Assembly: GCF_001422405.1 (NCBI RefSeq) | Contig: NZ_LMMV01000021.1 | Span: forward strand, 540,904 to 604,903 | Reading direction: 5' to 3' | DNA from: Pseudorhodoferax sp. Leaf267 | Lineage (GTDB): Bacteria; Pseudomonadota; Gammaproteobacteria; Burkholderiales; Burkholderiaceae_C | DNA length: 64,000 nucleotides | Part shown: one piece after another, positions 38,695-45,985 of the stretch | Position numbering within the stretch: the first letter of the stretch is position 1 | Layout of the letters: each line of letters opens with the position of its first letter | Position numbers and translations under genes: made by a program | Notes under the pieces: model-generated | Told to the model about the DNA's origin: nothing | The model's input: the letters and a program-made list of their open reading frames with translations, nothing else | Databases searched by the model: none

Positions 38695-39395
38695 GGCCAT
38701 CCTCCCGGCGTCCAGCGCGCCAGCATCCGCCGCAGTCGGCTGGGGGGTACCGCGGTGCGCACCGCCACTGTCTCGGTCATTTGCGCCTGCGCGCCGCGCG
38801 GCCAGGGATGCGGCAGTGCCCGGTAGCAGCCGTTCAGCACCAGCCGGAACTCGGCCTGCGGCACGGACCGGTGCAGCCCGCCGAAGACGCCGGCCACCTG
38901 GATGCCCTGGTCGTCACGGTCGTCCTCGGCCGACCAGAACGGCCGATCACAGCCGTGGGTGTGCAGATCAACGGCCACCGTCTCGCCCTCCTGCAGCACG
39001 GGGCGCCGGTACGCGATGCGGCCCGGCGACGCGGCCAGCGGCGCGCACAAGGCCAGCCGCAGACTGCGCGTGCGGCGCTGGTAGACCAGCACGCCGGCCA
39101 CTTCGTTCGGCAGGCCCTGGCGGCCGGCCGCGATGAAGTCCTCGATCAGCCGGATGGGGAGCACGCCGAAGCTGAACTGGAGCCGCTCCTGCAATGCGCC
39201 GAAGGGCAGCGGCACGCCAAGAGGCGGGGCCAGCCGCTGCACGCAGTCCAGCCAGTCCAGCCGCACCTGCACGAACACACCGTTGGCCGCCACGATCACG
39301 CGCTGGCCGTTCACCATGTCCGGCAGCGGACCGAAGCGCGGCGCCGCCAGCACCGGGCAACTGGCCTGCAGCGCCAGGTCGCGGGGGTCCGTCAT
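38682..39395 (-). CDS. PRTRC system protein A, JAMM metalloprotease
   Basis: A 237-residue protein with a perfect JAB/JAMM metal motif: Glu98, then His145-x-His147, seven residues, Ser155 and Asp158 (HTHG to SAED). JAMM proteases in bacteria process or remove ubiquitin-like proteins. N-terminal 90 residues are a separate alpha/beta segment (NGQRVIVAANGVFVQVRL). It overlaps protein B by ATGA and the ThiF start by 13 bases, so A, B and ThiF are made together. Confidence 0.9.
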   Translation of the reverse strand: MTDPRDLALQASCPVLAAPRFGPLPDMVNGQRVIVAANGVFVQVRLDWLDCVQRLAPPLGVPLPFGALQERLQFSFGVLPIRLIEDFIAAGRQGLPNEVAGVLVYQRRTRSLRLALCAPLAASPGRIAYRRPVLQEGETVAVDLHTHGCDRPFWSAEDDRDDQGIQVAGVFGGLHRSVPQAEFRLVLNGCYRALPHPWPRGAQAQMTETVAVRTAVPPSRLRRMLARWTPGGWPWNT

Positions 39396-40132
39396 GGCCG
39401 TTCTCCCTGGCCCAGCAGCGCACCCAGTGTGGTCTGAAGCGGCACCAACGCCCGCGCCGGAAAGCGCGCCCTTTTGCCGTCCAGCAGGTCGCGCCACAGC
39501 GCGTAGGCGCCACCGGCGTAACGCACTAAGGTGCCGGCCACGTTGGGATGTGTGAAGTAGGAGCGGAAAAACGCGTCGTTCCAGGCGGCGATCCGCTCCA
39601 CGGTCGTGCCCTGCGGCCGGGGCACGCTGCCCTGGCAGATGGCGCCCTCGCCGTTGACGTTGAAGTATGGCGCCTGGTGCAGCGCTATCAGCGGCGTCGG
39701 GCGCTGGCAGCCCCGGACCGCCCAGACGCGCCAGACCCGGCTGGAGGCCGCGAACACCAGTCCGGGATGAGGCACCGTCTCGCCGCGCTCGGCACCGCCC
39801 AGCAGGCCGGCATGCGTGGCATCCACGCGGAAGGCCACATGCTGGCGATGCGGTGGTTCCCACCAGAGCATCAGGTCGCCATCCGCGTACAGCAGATTGG
39901 CGGACAGGAATCCGCCCTGCGCGGCCTTGGGCAGCAGGGCACGCGCCAGCGCGATGGCTTTGTGCGGGGTCAGCGGTTGGCCGGCGCCGACCACGGACGC
40001 ACCGTCGATCCGGTGCACCGGGTGCACGGTGGCCAGGGCGGTCCCCGACGCACCCCGGTAGACCAGCACGGCGCTGTCGAGCCGGAGTGCGCCGTCCGAG
40101 GGCGTGGCGATGTGGAACTGCGCTGTGGGCAT
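39392..40132 (-). CDS. PRTRC system protein B, E2-like candidate
   Basis: A 246-residue protein of the PRTRC B family, which I recall is grouped with prokaryotic E2-like domains (family D). A conserved Cys166 sits in FNVNGEGAICQGSVPRP, a place suited to carry a thioester. The aromatic LMLWWEPPHRQH segment and the C-terminal FTHPN are other family features. TGGAGG precedes the ATG. Conjugating activity is inference; no catalytic His-Pro-Asn of classic E2s is obvious before the Cys. Confidence 0.8.
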   Translation of the reverse strand: MPTAQFHIATPSDGALRLDSAVLVYRGASGTALATVHPVHRIDGASVVGAGQPLTPHKAIALARALLPKAAQGGFLSANLLYADGDLMLWWEPPHRQHVAFRVDATHAGLLGGAERGETVPHPGLVFAASSRVWRVWAVRGCQRPTPLIALHQAPYFNVNGEGAICQGSVPRPQGTTVERIAAWNDAFFRSYFTHPNVAGTLVRYAGGAYALWRDLLDGKRARFPARALVPLQTTLGALLGQGERP

Positions 40133-40155
40133 GGTGGCGACCTCCAGAGACAGTC

Positions 40156-41280
40156 TCAGGCCGCGAGCGCATGGATCAAGCGGTCGATCAGCACGATGGC
40201 CGCAAAGCGCGGGCGCATGGCGCACAGCCAGGCCCCCAAGGCCCCGGGATCGTCAAGCGCGACGCGTTGCTCGCCCATGCGGTCACAGAACTCGCTTTCG
40301 TGCGCGATCTGCAGCAGGTCGTCGTAGATGCGCACCGTCAGATCGCCTTCTTGCCAGGACAGCACGGCGCCAAAGCCGATGTACTCGCCATCCTCGGTGG
40401 GACGGAAGCTGTCGTCGCAACGCAGCCGGCTCAAGCGCCGCGCGTCGGCCACGATCTGGCGCAGCCGGGGATCGGCCAGCATGCGTGACGCCCTGTGCAG
40501 GCTGCAGCGCGGAACCGGGCGCTCAGCCACCGTGCCCTGCCGGGCCTGCGCCCAGGCCGGATAGGCCGCGTCCAGATCGGCGCGGGTCAGCATCTCGCTG
40601 CGCATGGCCTCGCGCGCCTGCGCATCGTCGCCGCAGTGGGCGTCGAGCGCTTCCTCCTCATCCTCCTCGCCACACCAGTAGACATAGCTGGCCGCTTCGC
40701 AGGCGATGTCCGGGGTGAACAGCGGATAGACCCGGGCACAGCGTTCGCGCAGCACCTGCAGCACGATGCGGCCCAGGCCGGGCAACGCAGCCTCCAGCGC
40801 CTCCAGGCCCTGGCCGATGGACCATTCCTGCTCCTGCACTTCGCCCCAGAACATCTCGACGGAATGGACCGCCGGCGGCGGCGCGTCGGCCGGCGCGGAA
40901 CAGCGCAGGCCGCCCAAGGGTTCGCCGGCCGCGTCCAGCAGTTGGAGCGCGAAGCCCGGCTGCAGGCAGTACAGCGGGCCGATCTCGCGGCGCAGGCGGG
41001 CGGCCAGCGCCTGCTCGCAGGCCCGCAGCGGGTCGTCCCACGCAGACGGGAGGTCCTCGTCATCAAACATCTCCGCGTCGAGCAGGAAGCGCGCGACCCT
41101 TGCGTTGGTCGCGGCCTGCGAGGCCGGCACCACGCTGTACGGGATAGCCTCGGACAGGCGCGGCAAGCACAGGGCCGGCGCCGAGCGGCGGTCGCGTGAC
41201 GTGCGCGCCGCGCTCACTGGGGTACCTTCGGCTTCGCCTGCGGTGCGCGCTTGCCTGGGGCGGCCCGGCGCGGCGCTCAT
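40156..41280 (-). CDS. PRTRC system protein F
   Basis: A 374-residue protein of the PRTRC F family, rich in acidic stretches (DAEMFDDEDLPSAWDDP, GEEDEEEALDAHCGDD) and Trp. It has no recognisable catalytic motif. Its ATG overlaps the stop of protein C (ATGA), so it is coupled to the Ub-like gene. The acidic, helical nature would suit a scaffold or DNA-mimic role, but that is a guess. Confidence 0.8.
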   Translation of the reverse strand: MSAAPGRPRQARTAGEAEGTPVSAARTSRDRRSAPALCLPRLSEAIPYSVVPASQAATNARVARFLLDAEMFDDEDLPSAWDDPLRACEQALAARLRREIGPLYCLQPGFALQLLDAAGEPLGGLRCSAPADAPPPAVHSVEMFWGEVQEQEWSIGQGLEALEAALPGLGRIVLQVLRERCARVYPLFTPDIACEAASYVYWCGEEDEEEALDAHCGDDAQAREAMRSEMLTRADLDAAYPAWAQARQGTVAERPVPRCSLHRASRMLADPRLRQIVADARRLSRLRCDDSFRPTEDGEYIGFGAVLSWQEGDLTVRIYDDLLQIAHESEFCDRMGEQRVALDDPGALGAWLCAMRPRFAAIVLIDRLIHALAA

Positions 41281-41708
41281 GGCAGCGGTGCGAGCAAGTC
41301 AGAGGGGATGGCAACGCCCGGCCCACCGGATTCGGCCCGCGGCGCATCCGCAGCCGTCAGTTGCCCCCACACCCTGTAGCAGCCCTGCCAGGAACGCCTT
41401 GCGACGGCCTGGCCCAGCCGCGCGTGGCCGGCATCGCTGCCCTGCCCTGCATCCTGCACCTGCCGGCGCAGTGCGGCGAGCCGCTCGCCCGCGCGCGGCG
41501 TTCCGCCCTTGACGCCCACGGCCTTGCGGAACGTGAACTCCTGCACGCCGTTGCGGACCTCGCCGGCTTCGACTTCGGCGCTGAGCAGTTCGGGGTATTG
41601 CGCGCTGTAGAGGTCGCGCACTTCGCGCGGCTCCAGGCCCGGAATGTCGGGCAAGGTGATGCCGTTGTAGCGGAAGGTCCGCTGGATGGGACAGATGTCG
41701 ATGGACAT
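41277..41708 (-). CDS. PRTRC system protein C, ubiquitin-like, with C-terminal extension
   Basis: A 143-residue protein. Residues 8-69 have the prokaryotic ubiquitin-like (Prok_Ub) pattern: RTFRYNGITLPDIPGL, then EVRDLYSAQYPELL and EFTFRKAVGVKGG. The Gly68-Gly69 ends the beta-grasp core. As I recall, most family members end close to this place; here about 74 further Gly/Ala/Arg-rich residues follow. AAGGAG precedes the start. It would be the modifier activated by the ThiF protein and processed by the JAMM protease. Confidence 0.85.
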   Translation of the reverse strand: MSIDICPIQRTFRYNGITLPDIPGLEPREVRDLYSAQYPELLSAEVEAGEVRNGVQEFTFRKAVGVKGGTPRAGERLAALRRQVQDAGQGSDAGHARLGQAVARRSWQGCYRVWGQLTAADAPRAESGGPGVAIPSDLLAPLP

Positions 41709-41803
41709 GGTGGGCTCCTTCGGTGGTCGGTCGGTGGCGCTGGTGACCGCGCTGCAGACCAGTGTGCGCGCGCGGCGGCTCGGTGCAAGCAGGCCCTGCC
41801 GCA

Positions 41804-42274
41804 TCAGCCGAACAGGTCGAGCGAACCGCCGTCCGGTGCGGCGGGGGCCACCGCCGCGCGCGGCAGCGGCATGTCGTCGTCCGTGTCCTCGTCGTCCGCG
41901 GCGGCCGTGGCGCGGTCTGGCAGCGGCTTGGTGCTTCGGACCGGCTTCGCCGCCGTGGCCTTGGACGCGGCATCGCCGGCCCTCTGCACCGACGCCGTCC
42001 GTGCCGCGTCGATCACTTCCCGCGTGGCCTCGGCCTGCTGCTCCAGACTCTGGCGCACGACGCGGTAGCCGCGCAGGGCCTGGACGAAGCCGGCGTCGAA
42101 CTCCTGCGGCGTGGCCGTCAGGCTCAGGGCTTGGGCCAGGGCCGGCTCGCCGCCGTCCTGGCGCGGCCTGGGAATCACGTGCACGGTCAACCGCCCCGAG
42201 GGCACGTCCGCGCTGAGGACCATGGTCAGCGTGGCGCCCGTCGCCAGCGCGTAGAGTTCTTCGAACGTCGTCAT
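41804..42274 (-). CDS. PRTRC system protein E
   Basis: A 156-residue protein of the PRTRC E family. The N-terminal half (MTTFEELYALATGATLTMVL, then RLTVHVIPRP) is the family core; the C-terminal half is low-complexity, ending in an acidic DDEDTDDDMP and GGSLDLFG. The terminal DLF-type sequence resembles clamp-binding or SSB-type tails, but this is only a resemblance. AAGGAG precedes the start; it lies 43 bp after ParB. Confidence 0.8.
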   Translation of the reverse strand: MTTFEELYALATGATLTMVLSADVPSGRLTVHVIPRPRQDGGEPALAQALSLTATPQEFDAGFVQALRGYRVVRQSLEQQAEATREVIDAARTASVQRAGDAASKATAAKPVRSTKPLPDRATAAADDEDTDDDMPLPRAAVAPAAPDGGSLDLFG

Positions 42275-42317
42275 CGGTGTGCTCCTTGGAGGCGGGGGCC
42301 ACAGGGCCGCAACCATG

Positions 42318-44117
42318 CTAGGACTCGACAGCGCCGCGTCGAGGTGTGTCCGGGACTGCGTCGGCAGGCTCGGCGGAGTCGGTGGCGTCCTTGGCATCGG
42401 ACGGCGCGGCATCTGGCTCGCGGGGCTCGGATGCCGCATCGCCCGCACGCGGATAGCGCATCGCGGCCGGCACCGTCCCCTGGTACGCGAATCCGCCAAC
42501 GCCCAGCAACGCCGCGATGAAGGCTGGCTTGCGGCCCGCGCGTGCCGCCTTGAAGCGCACGCCCATGGCCTGCCGAAGCCCGACCTCGGCCGCGAGGCTT
42601 TCCAGTTCGCTCATCGTGAACAGGGCGAGGAACTTGTCGTCCCACTGGAAGTACCTGCGCTCATCCACCTCCAGGTACTGCAGCAGCGCCAGCAGGTCGC
42701 GTTCGCTGACGCCGAACGCGGCCGACGCCGCGACGGCCTGCACCAACCGCTCCAGATGCGCGGCATCGAGGCGGTCGGCTTCTTCCAGATGCGCGGCCAG
42801 TTCCCGGCCGGCGCTGCAGCCCGCGTCCGGTGCGGTCTTGCGCAGGGCCTGGCCGTACTCGGTGGCACGCACATCGCCAGCGTGGCCGGAGCAGGCCAGT
42901 GCGATCAGCACGCGCTGGTTGCGAACGGGTTGGGCCATCAACGCCCGGGCCACCCACTGGCGCCACGCGGCCAGCCGGTATGCCACCACGCGCGGCGGCG
43001 TCTGGTTCGTGACGGTCCTGGTACCTGCGGCTCTGGCAGATCGCGCCGTGGGAGCGCTGGCGGTGTCGGCCGCGCGGTCCCCGCTGGCCGACCTGCGCTG
43101 CGCCTTGCGCCACACCGCCACCTTCTGGCTGTGGCAGGCGGCATCGAAGCACAGCGAGCGCGTGACCTCACCCACGCTGCCCGCCATGGCCGACACCGCG
43201 GAGCCGAACGACTGGCAGCCTTGGCAGGCCGTGTACTGCGGTGCGCCGACACCGAGCGCGCCGTCCGGCGCCACGGGTAGCGGCACGAAGCCCTCGCTGG
43301 CCTCCACGATCCGCACGTTCGGAAACTCCTCGCGTAGCGTCTCCGCACGCGCGTGTACGGCCGCTTGCGTGAGTTCCTCGTAGTGCCGCGGATGCTGGCA
43401 GTAGCCCTCGCCCAGCGACTCCGCGAACAGCCCGGCCTGCCGGGCCGAGTTGTGCGCGCAGTCGGCGCAGCCGGTGGTGTCGAAGACGGCATCGGCAAGG
43501 CGCCGTGCGTAGCGGCCGAGTTGCGCCTTGAGCACCGCCACCGGCACCTGTTGGGCCAGCAGGCCCGCGAGCACGCCGTCCTGCTTGTCGGGTAACACGC
43601 CGGCCAGCAGTTCGGCATGGCCGAGCTGGATGCGGCGACTCGTCAGTGCCTGCAGCACGGCGGGCGAGCAGGCCAGCAAGCCCAGCCGCCGCTCCAGCAC
43701 CGCCAGCGACCAGCCCATGAGGCGCGCCGTCTCGGCCTTGTCGCCGCGCTGGCGCAGCAGTTGGCGCTGGGCCGCATGGGCTTCCTCGGCCGGCGACATG
43801 GCGGCGCGGTGGTAATTCTCGATCAGCGCCATCGCCTCGGCCGTCTCGTCGCCGACTTCCTTGATCACGACGGGCACGGCGTAGTCGTCGCCGAATACGT
43901 TGCGGGCGGCACGCCAGCGGCGCTCGCCCGCGATGATGGCGTAGTCCGGCGTGCCCAGGACCGGCCGCACGACGAGGGGTTCGAGCACGCCGACCGCGCG
44001 GATGCCCTGCTCCAGCTCGGCCATCTCGTCAGGATCGAAATAGTCGCGGGGGTTCTTGCCCTGCACGATGCGGTGGATCGGCAGCGTGGGCTGGCTGGGG
44101 TGGCGGGTCTGCGTCAT
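42318..44117 (-). CDS. PRTRC system ParB-family protein
   Basis: A 599-residue ParB/Srx-fold protein. The CTP-binding C-box is GERRWRAAR (64-72), followed by ENYHRAAMSPAEEAHA and a central HTH (RGDKAETARLMGWSLAVLERR). A Cys-rich middle (CADCAHN, CQGCQSF, CFDAACH) is unusual for ParB and may bind zinc. The start at 44117 has AGGAG at good spacing. It leads the PRTRC operon. ParB proteins load on DNA as CTP-gated clamps. Confidence 0.9.
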   Translation of the reverse strand: MTQTRHPSQPTLPIHRIVQGKNPRDYFDPDEMAELEQGIRAVGVLEPLVVRPVLGTPDYAIIAGERRWRAARNVFGDDYAVPVVIKEVGDETAEAMALIENYHRAAMSPAEEAHAAQRQLLRQRGDKAETARLMGWSLAVLERRLGLLACSPAVLQALTSRRIQLGHAELLAGVLPDKQDGVLAGLLAQQVPVAVLKAQLGRYARRLADAVFDTTGCADCAHNSARQAGLFAESLGEGYCQHPRHYEELTQAAVHARAETLREEFPNVRIVEASEGFVPLPVAPDGALGVGAPQYTACQGCQSFGSAVSAMAGSVGEVTRSLCFDAACHSQKVAVWRKAQRRSASGDRAADTASAPTARSARAAGTRTVTNQTPPRVVAYRLAAWRQWVARALMAQPVRNQRVLIALACSGHAGDVRATEYGQALRKTAPDAGCSAGRELAAHLEEADRLDAAHLERLVQAVAASAAFGVSERDLLALLQYLEVDERRYFQWDDKFLALFTMSELESLAAEVGLRQAMGVRFKAARAGRKPAFIAALLGVGGFAYQGTVPAAMRYPRAGDAASEPREPDAAPSDAKDATDSAEPADAVPDTPRRGAVES

Positions 44118-44295
44118 CACGACTCCTGGCGGCATCAGATCGAGGCCCCATGCTGGGTCCATTGCCCCCGTCCGCAACGGCTCCCGCGCGCCCGCGGCTC
44201 CTCGGCGATCACGTGAACGGTCGGGCACGCCAGCGGCTGCCAACAAGCCATCGGCTCCGTTACCATCGCCGCCCACCGCGCCCCACCACCACCCC

Positions 44296-44574
44296 ATGAG
44301 CGAAACCCCAGCCTTGGATGCTGCCAGCCCACCACCAGACTGCCCGGACTACGCCCGCTGGGAGCACGGCGAGCGGCAGCGCTACTACGAGTTCCGCCGT
44401 CTGCCAGATCTCTGGGGCGCATGCGCGACGCTCACGTGCTGGGGCACCATCGGCACTTCGTTGGGTCGGCAAGTCCACAACGCCCTGGCCAGTACCGACG
44501 CCGCCGCGATGGTGTTCGAGGGCATCGCCCGACGCCGGACCGCGGACGGATACCGTCTGGTGGTCAGCGCGTAG
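44296..44574 (+). CDS. WGR-domain protein
   Basis: A 92-residue WGR-domain protein: YYEFRRLPDLWGACATLTCWG followed by TSLGR gives the pattern for which the domain is named. In eukaryotic PARPs WGR domains contact DNA breaks; bacterial stand-alone forms are of unknown role. It is divergent from the PRTRC ParB gene, and the 178-bp spacer between them probably holds both promoters. Confidence 0.75.
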   Translation: MSETPALDAASPPPDCPDYARWEHGERQRYYEFRRLPDLWGACATLTCWGTIGTSLGRQVHNALASTDAAAMVFEGIARRRTADGYRLVVSA

Positions 44575-44873
44575 AAGCGGCCGGCGTTCGCGCCGCTACT
44601 GAAGATGCCTTCCCGTGGAGACCGTCGTGCTTCGCAATCTGCAGACGCATTCAAGTGAGCGCTGATGCAAGCCGCGCGCGCAGGTCTGTTGGCAGGCGAA
44701 CTCCATCGCTCACCCTCCCCCTCGCCAGGATTTCCTGGACACGCAAGAGCCCCTGCGCTGCAAACAGATGTTCAACGTGACAAGCGGTCCTCGCCGCCTC
44801 GCAAGGTGACGGCAACGACGCGCGGACCCGCGGTCGCAGAAGGCTGCCACGCGCACCGGGTAAGCTCACACGC

Positions 44874-45314
44874 ATGATTCGCCCTGTTCTGCAAGGAATG
44901 TTCTGGCCCATCGCGATGGGCTTCGGACTCGCATGCGTTGCGACCGTGACGCTCGGATTTTCAACAGCCCTCGCGGCTCCGTCGGTCTACCTTGGCTGGT
45001 TCAAGTCGATCGGAAGCCAGCACGTCGGCCGCATGCTGTGGGACCTGATGGTGGTGGGCGCACTTGGCCTTGGCGTGCCAGCCTTCGTGGCGGCCCTGGC
45101 CGCCTTCAAGCTCGGTGGGGCACGTTTCCTCGATGGCGCGCTGTTCGCGCTGGCCGCACTCCTGTCCAGCCTCATCCTCTTGCCCTGGCTCCACAACGGC
45201 ATCCGCATCGGCAGATCGCTGGACGCAATGGCGCGACCCTGGTGGACTTACGGCGTCGAGCTGTCGCTCATGCTGGCGACGCTTGCTGCGCTGGCGCGGG
45301 TTCGCGCGCGCTAG
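44874..45314 (+). CDS. Small integral membrane protein
   Basis: A 146-residue protein with four predicted membrane helices (PIAMGFGLACVATVTLGF; LMVVGALGLGVPAFVAAL; GALFALAALLSSLILLPWL; LSLMLATLAALARV). No family recognised. The 299-bp stretch before it (44575-44873) shows no gene. Confidence 0.6.
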   Translation: MIRPVLQGMFWPIAMGFGLACVATVTLGFSTALAAPSVYLGWFKSIGSQHVGRMLWDLMVVGALGLGVPAFVAALAAFKLGGARFLDGALFALAALLSSLILLPWLHNGIRIGRSLDAMARPWWTYGVELSLMLATLAALARVRAR

Positions 45315-45550
45315 GACCAACCGGCGCGCCGTCGAACAGCGATCGGGACTGTTGCACCGGCGCCCGGGGTCGATGTGTCACACGGGGTCCAGCGAACGGC
45401 GACAGACCCTGAGTGCGACAGCCGCTCAATCAATACCCGCGTCATGGGGCCAACAGTGCCCGGAACGCAGCGCAAGTCTGGCGGCGGGCGCGTGGAACGG
45501 GCGTCCACAGATCGGTCCGCTGGCGCGTGAAGACTCTTCGCGGTGGATGC

Positions 45551-45742
45551 TTATCTCGGGCCTCTGAACGGCTCGACCGGCTGACCATTGACGAAGACCT
45601 GCTTGCCGACGACTTCGATGAGCATCGCGCCGCATTGGCTCTACCAGACATAACGCTGCACGCCCTCGGCCGCGAGCGACAGGTCCTGCTTCGGGCTGGG
45701 CTCCACACGGCGCAGGATGTCAGGCAGCAGCGGCGCGTTCAT
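45551..45742 (-). pseudogene. Small conserved-looking reading frame interrupted by an in-frame TAG
   Basis: From the ATG at 45742 the minus strand reads MNAPLLPDILRRVEPS and on to QRYVW, then an amber codon (45641-45643), then SQCGAMLIEVVGKQVFVNG and QPVEPF to a TAA at 45551-45553. Both halves look like one 63-residue protein, with the TAG replacing what could have been a CAG. I do not recognise the family. The region between it and polB carries a LexA box. Confidence 0.45.
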
Positions 45743-45892
45743 CGTGGCTACGTGATGGCGTAGGCGTCAGCGGGACGGCCTGGACTTCACAACCAGGCCC
45801 AAAGCCGGCGCAGCAAGGCCGGCGCGGGCCGGGTGGGACGGAACAGATAACGGTAGCGGTGTGACATCGGAGTCTCCGTGCGGGAACCGCTT

Positions 45893-45912
45893 TACTGTAC
45901 AAACAATCAGTA
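45893..45912. promoter_or_regulatory. LexA (SOS) box upstream of polB
   Basis: A 20-bp site with perfect TACTG/CAGTA outer arms, extended to TACTGTA on the left, matching the LexA consensus layout of TACTG-N10-CAGTA. It ends 73 bp before the polB GTG. DNA polymerase II (dinA) is a classical SOS gene. Confidence 0.7.
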
Positions 45913-45985
45913 TTCGCTGCAAGTCCTCCGCGGTTCCACCTGACCTTCCTCAGGCGTCACAATCGGCCCCCTTCCGCCGCCGCCC

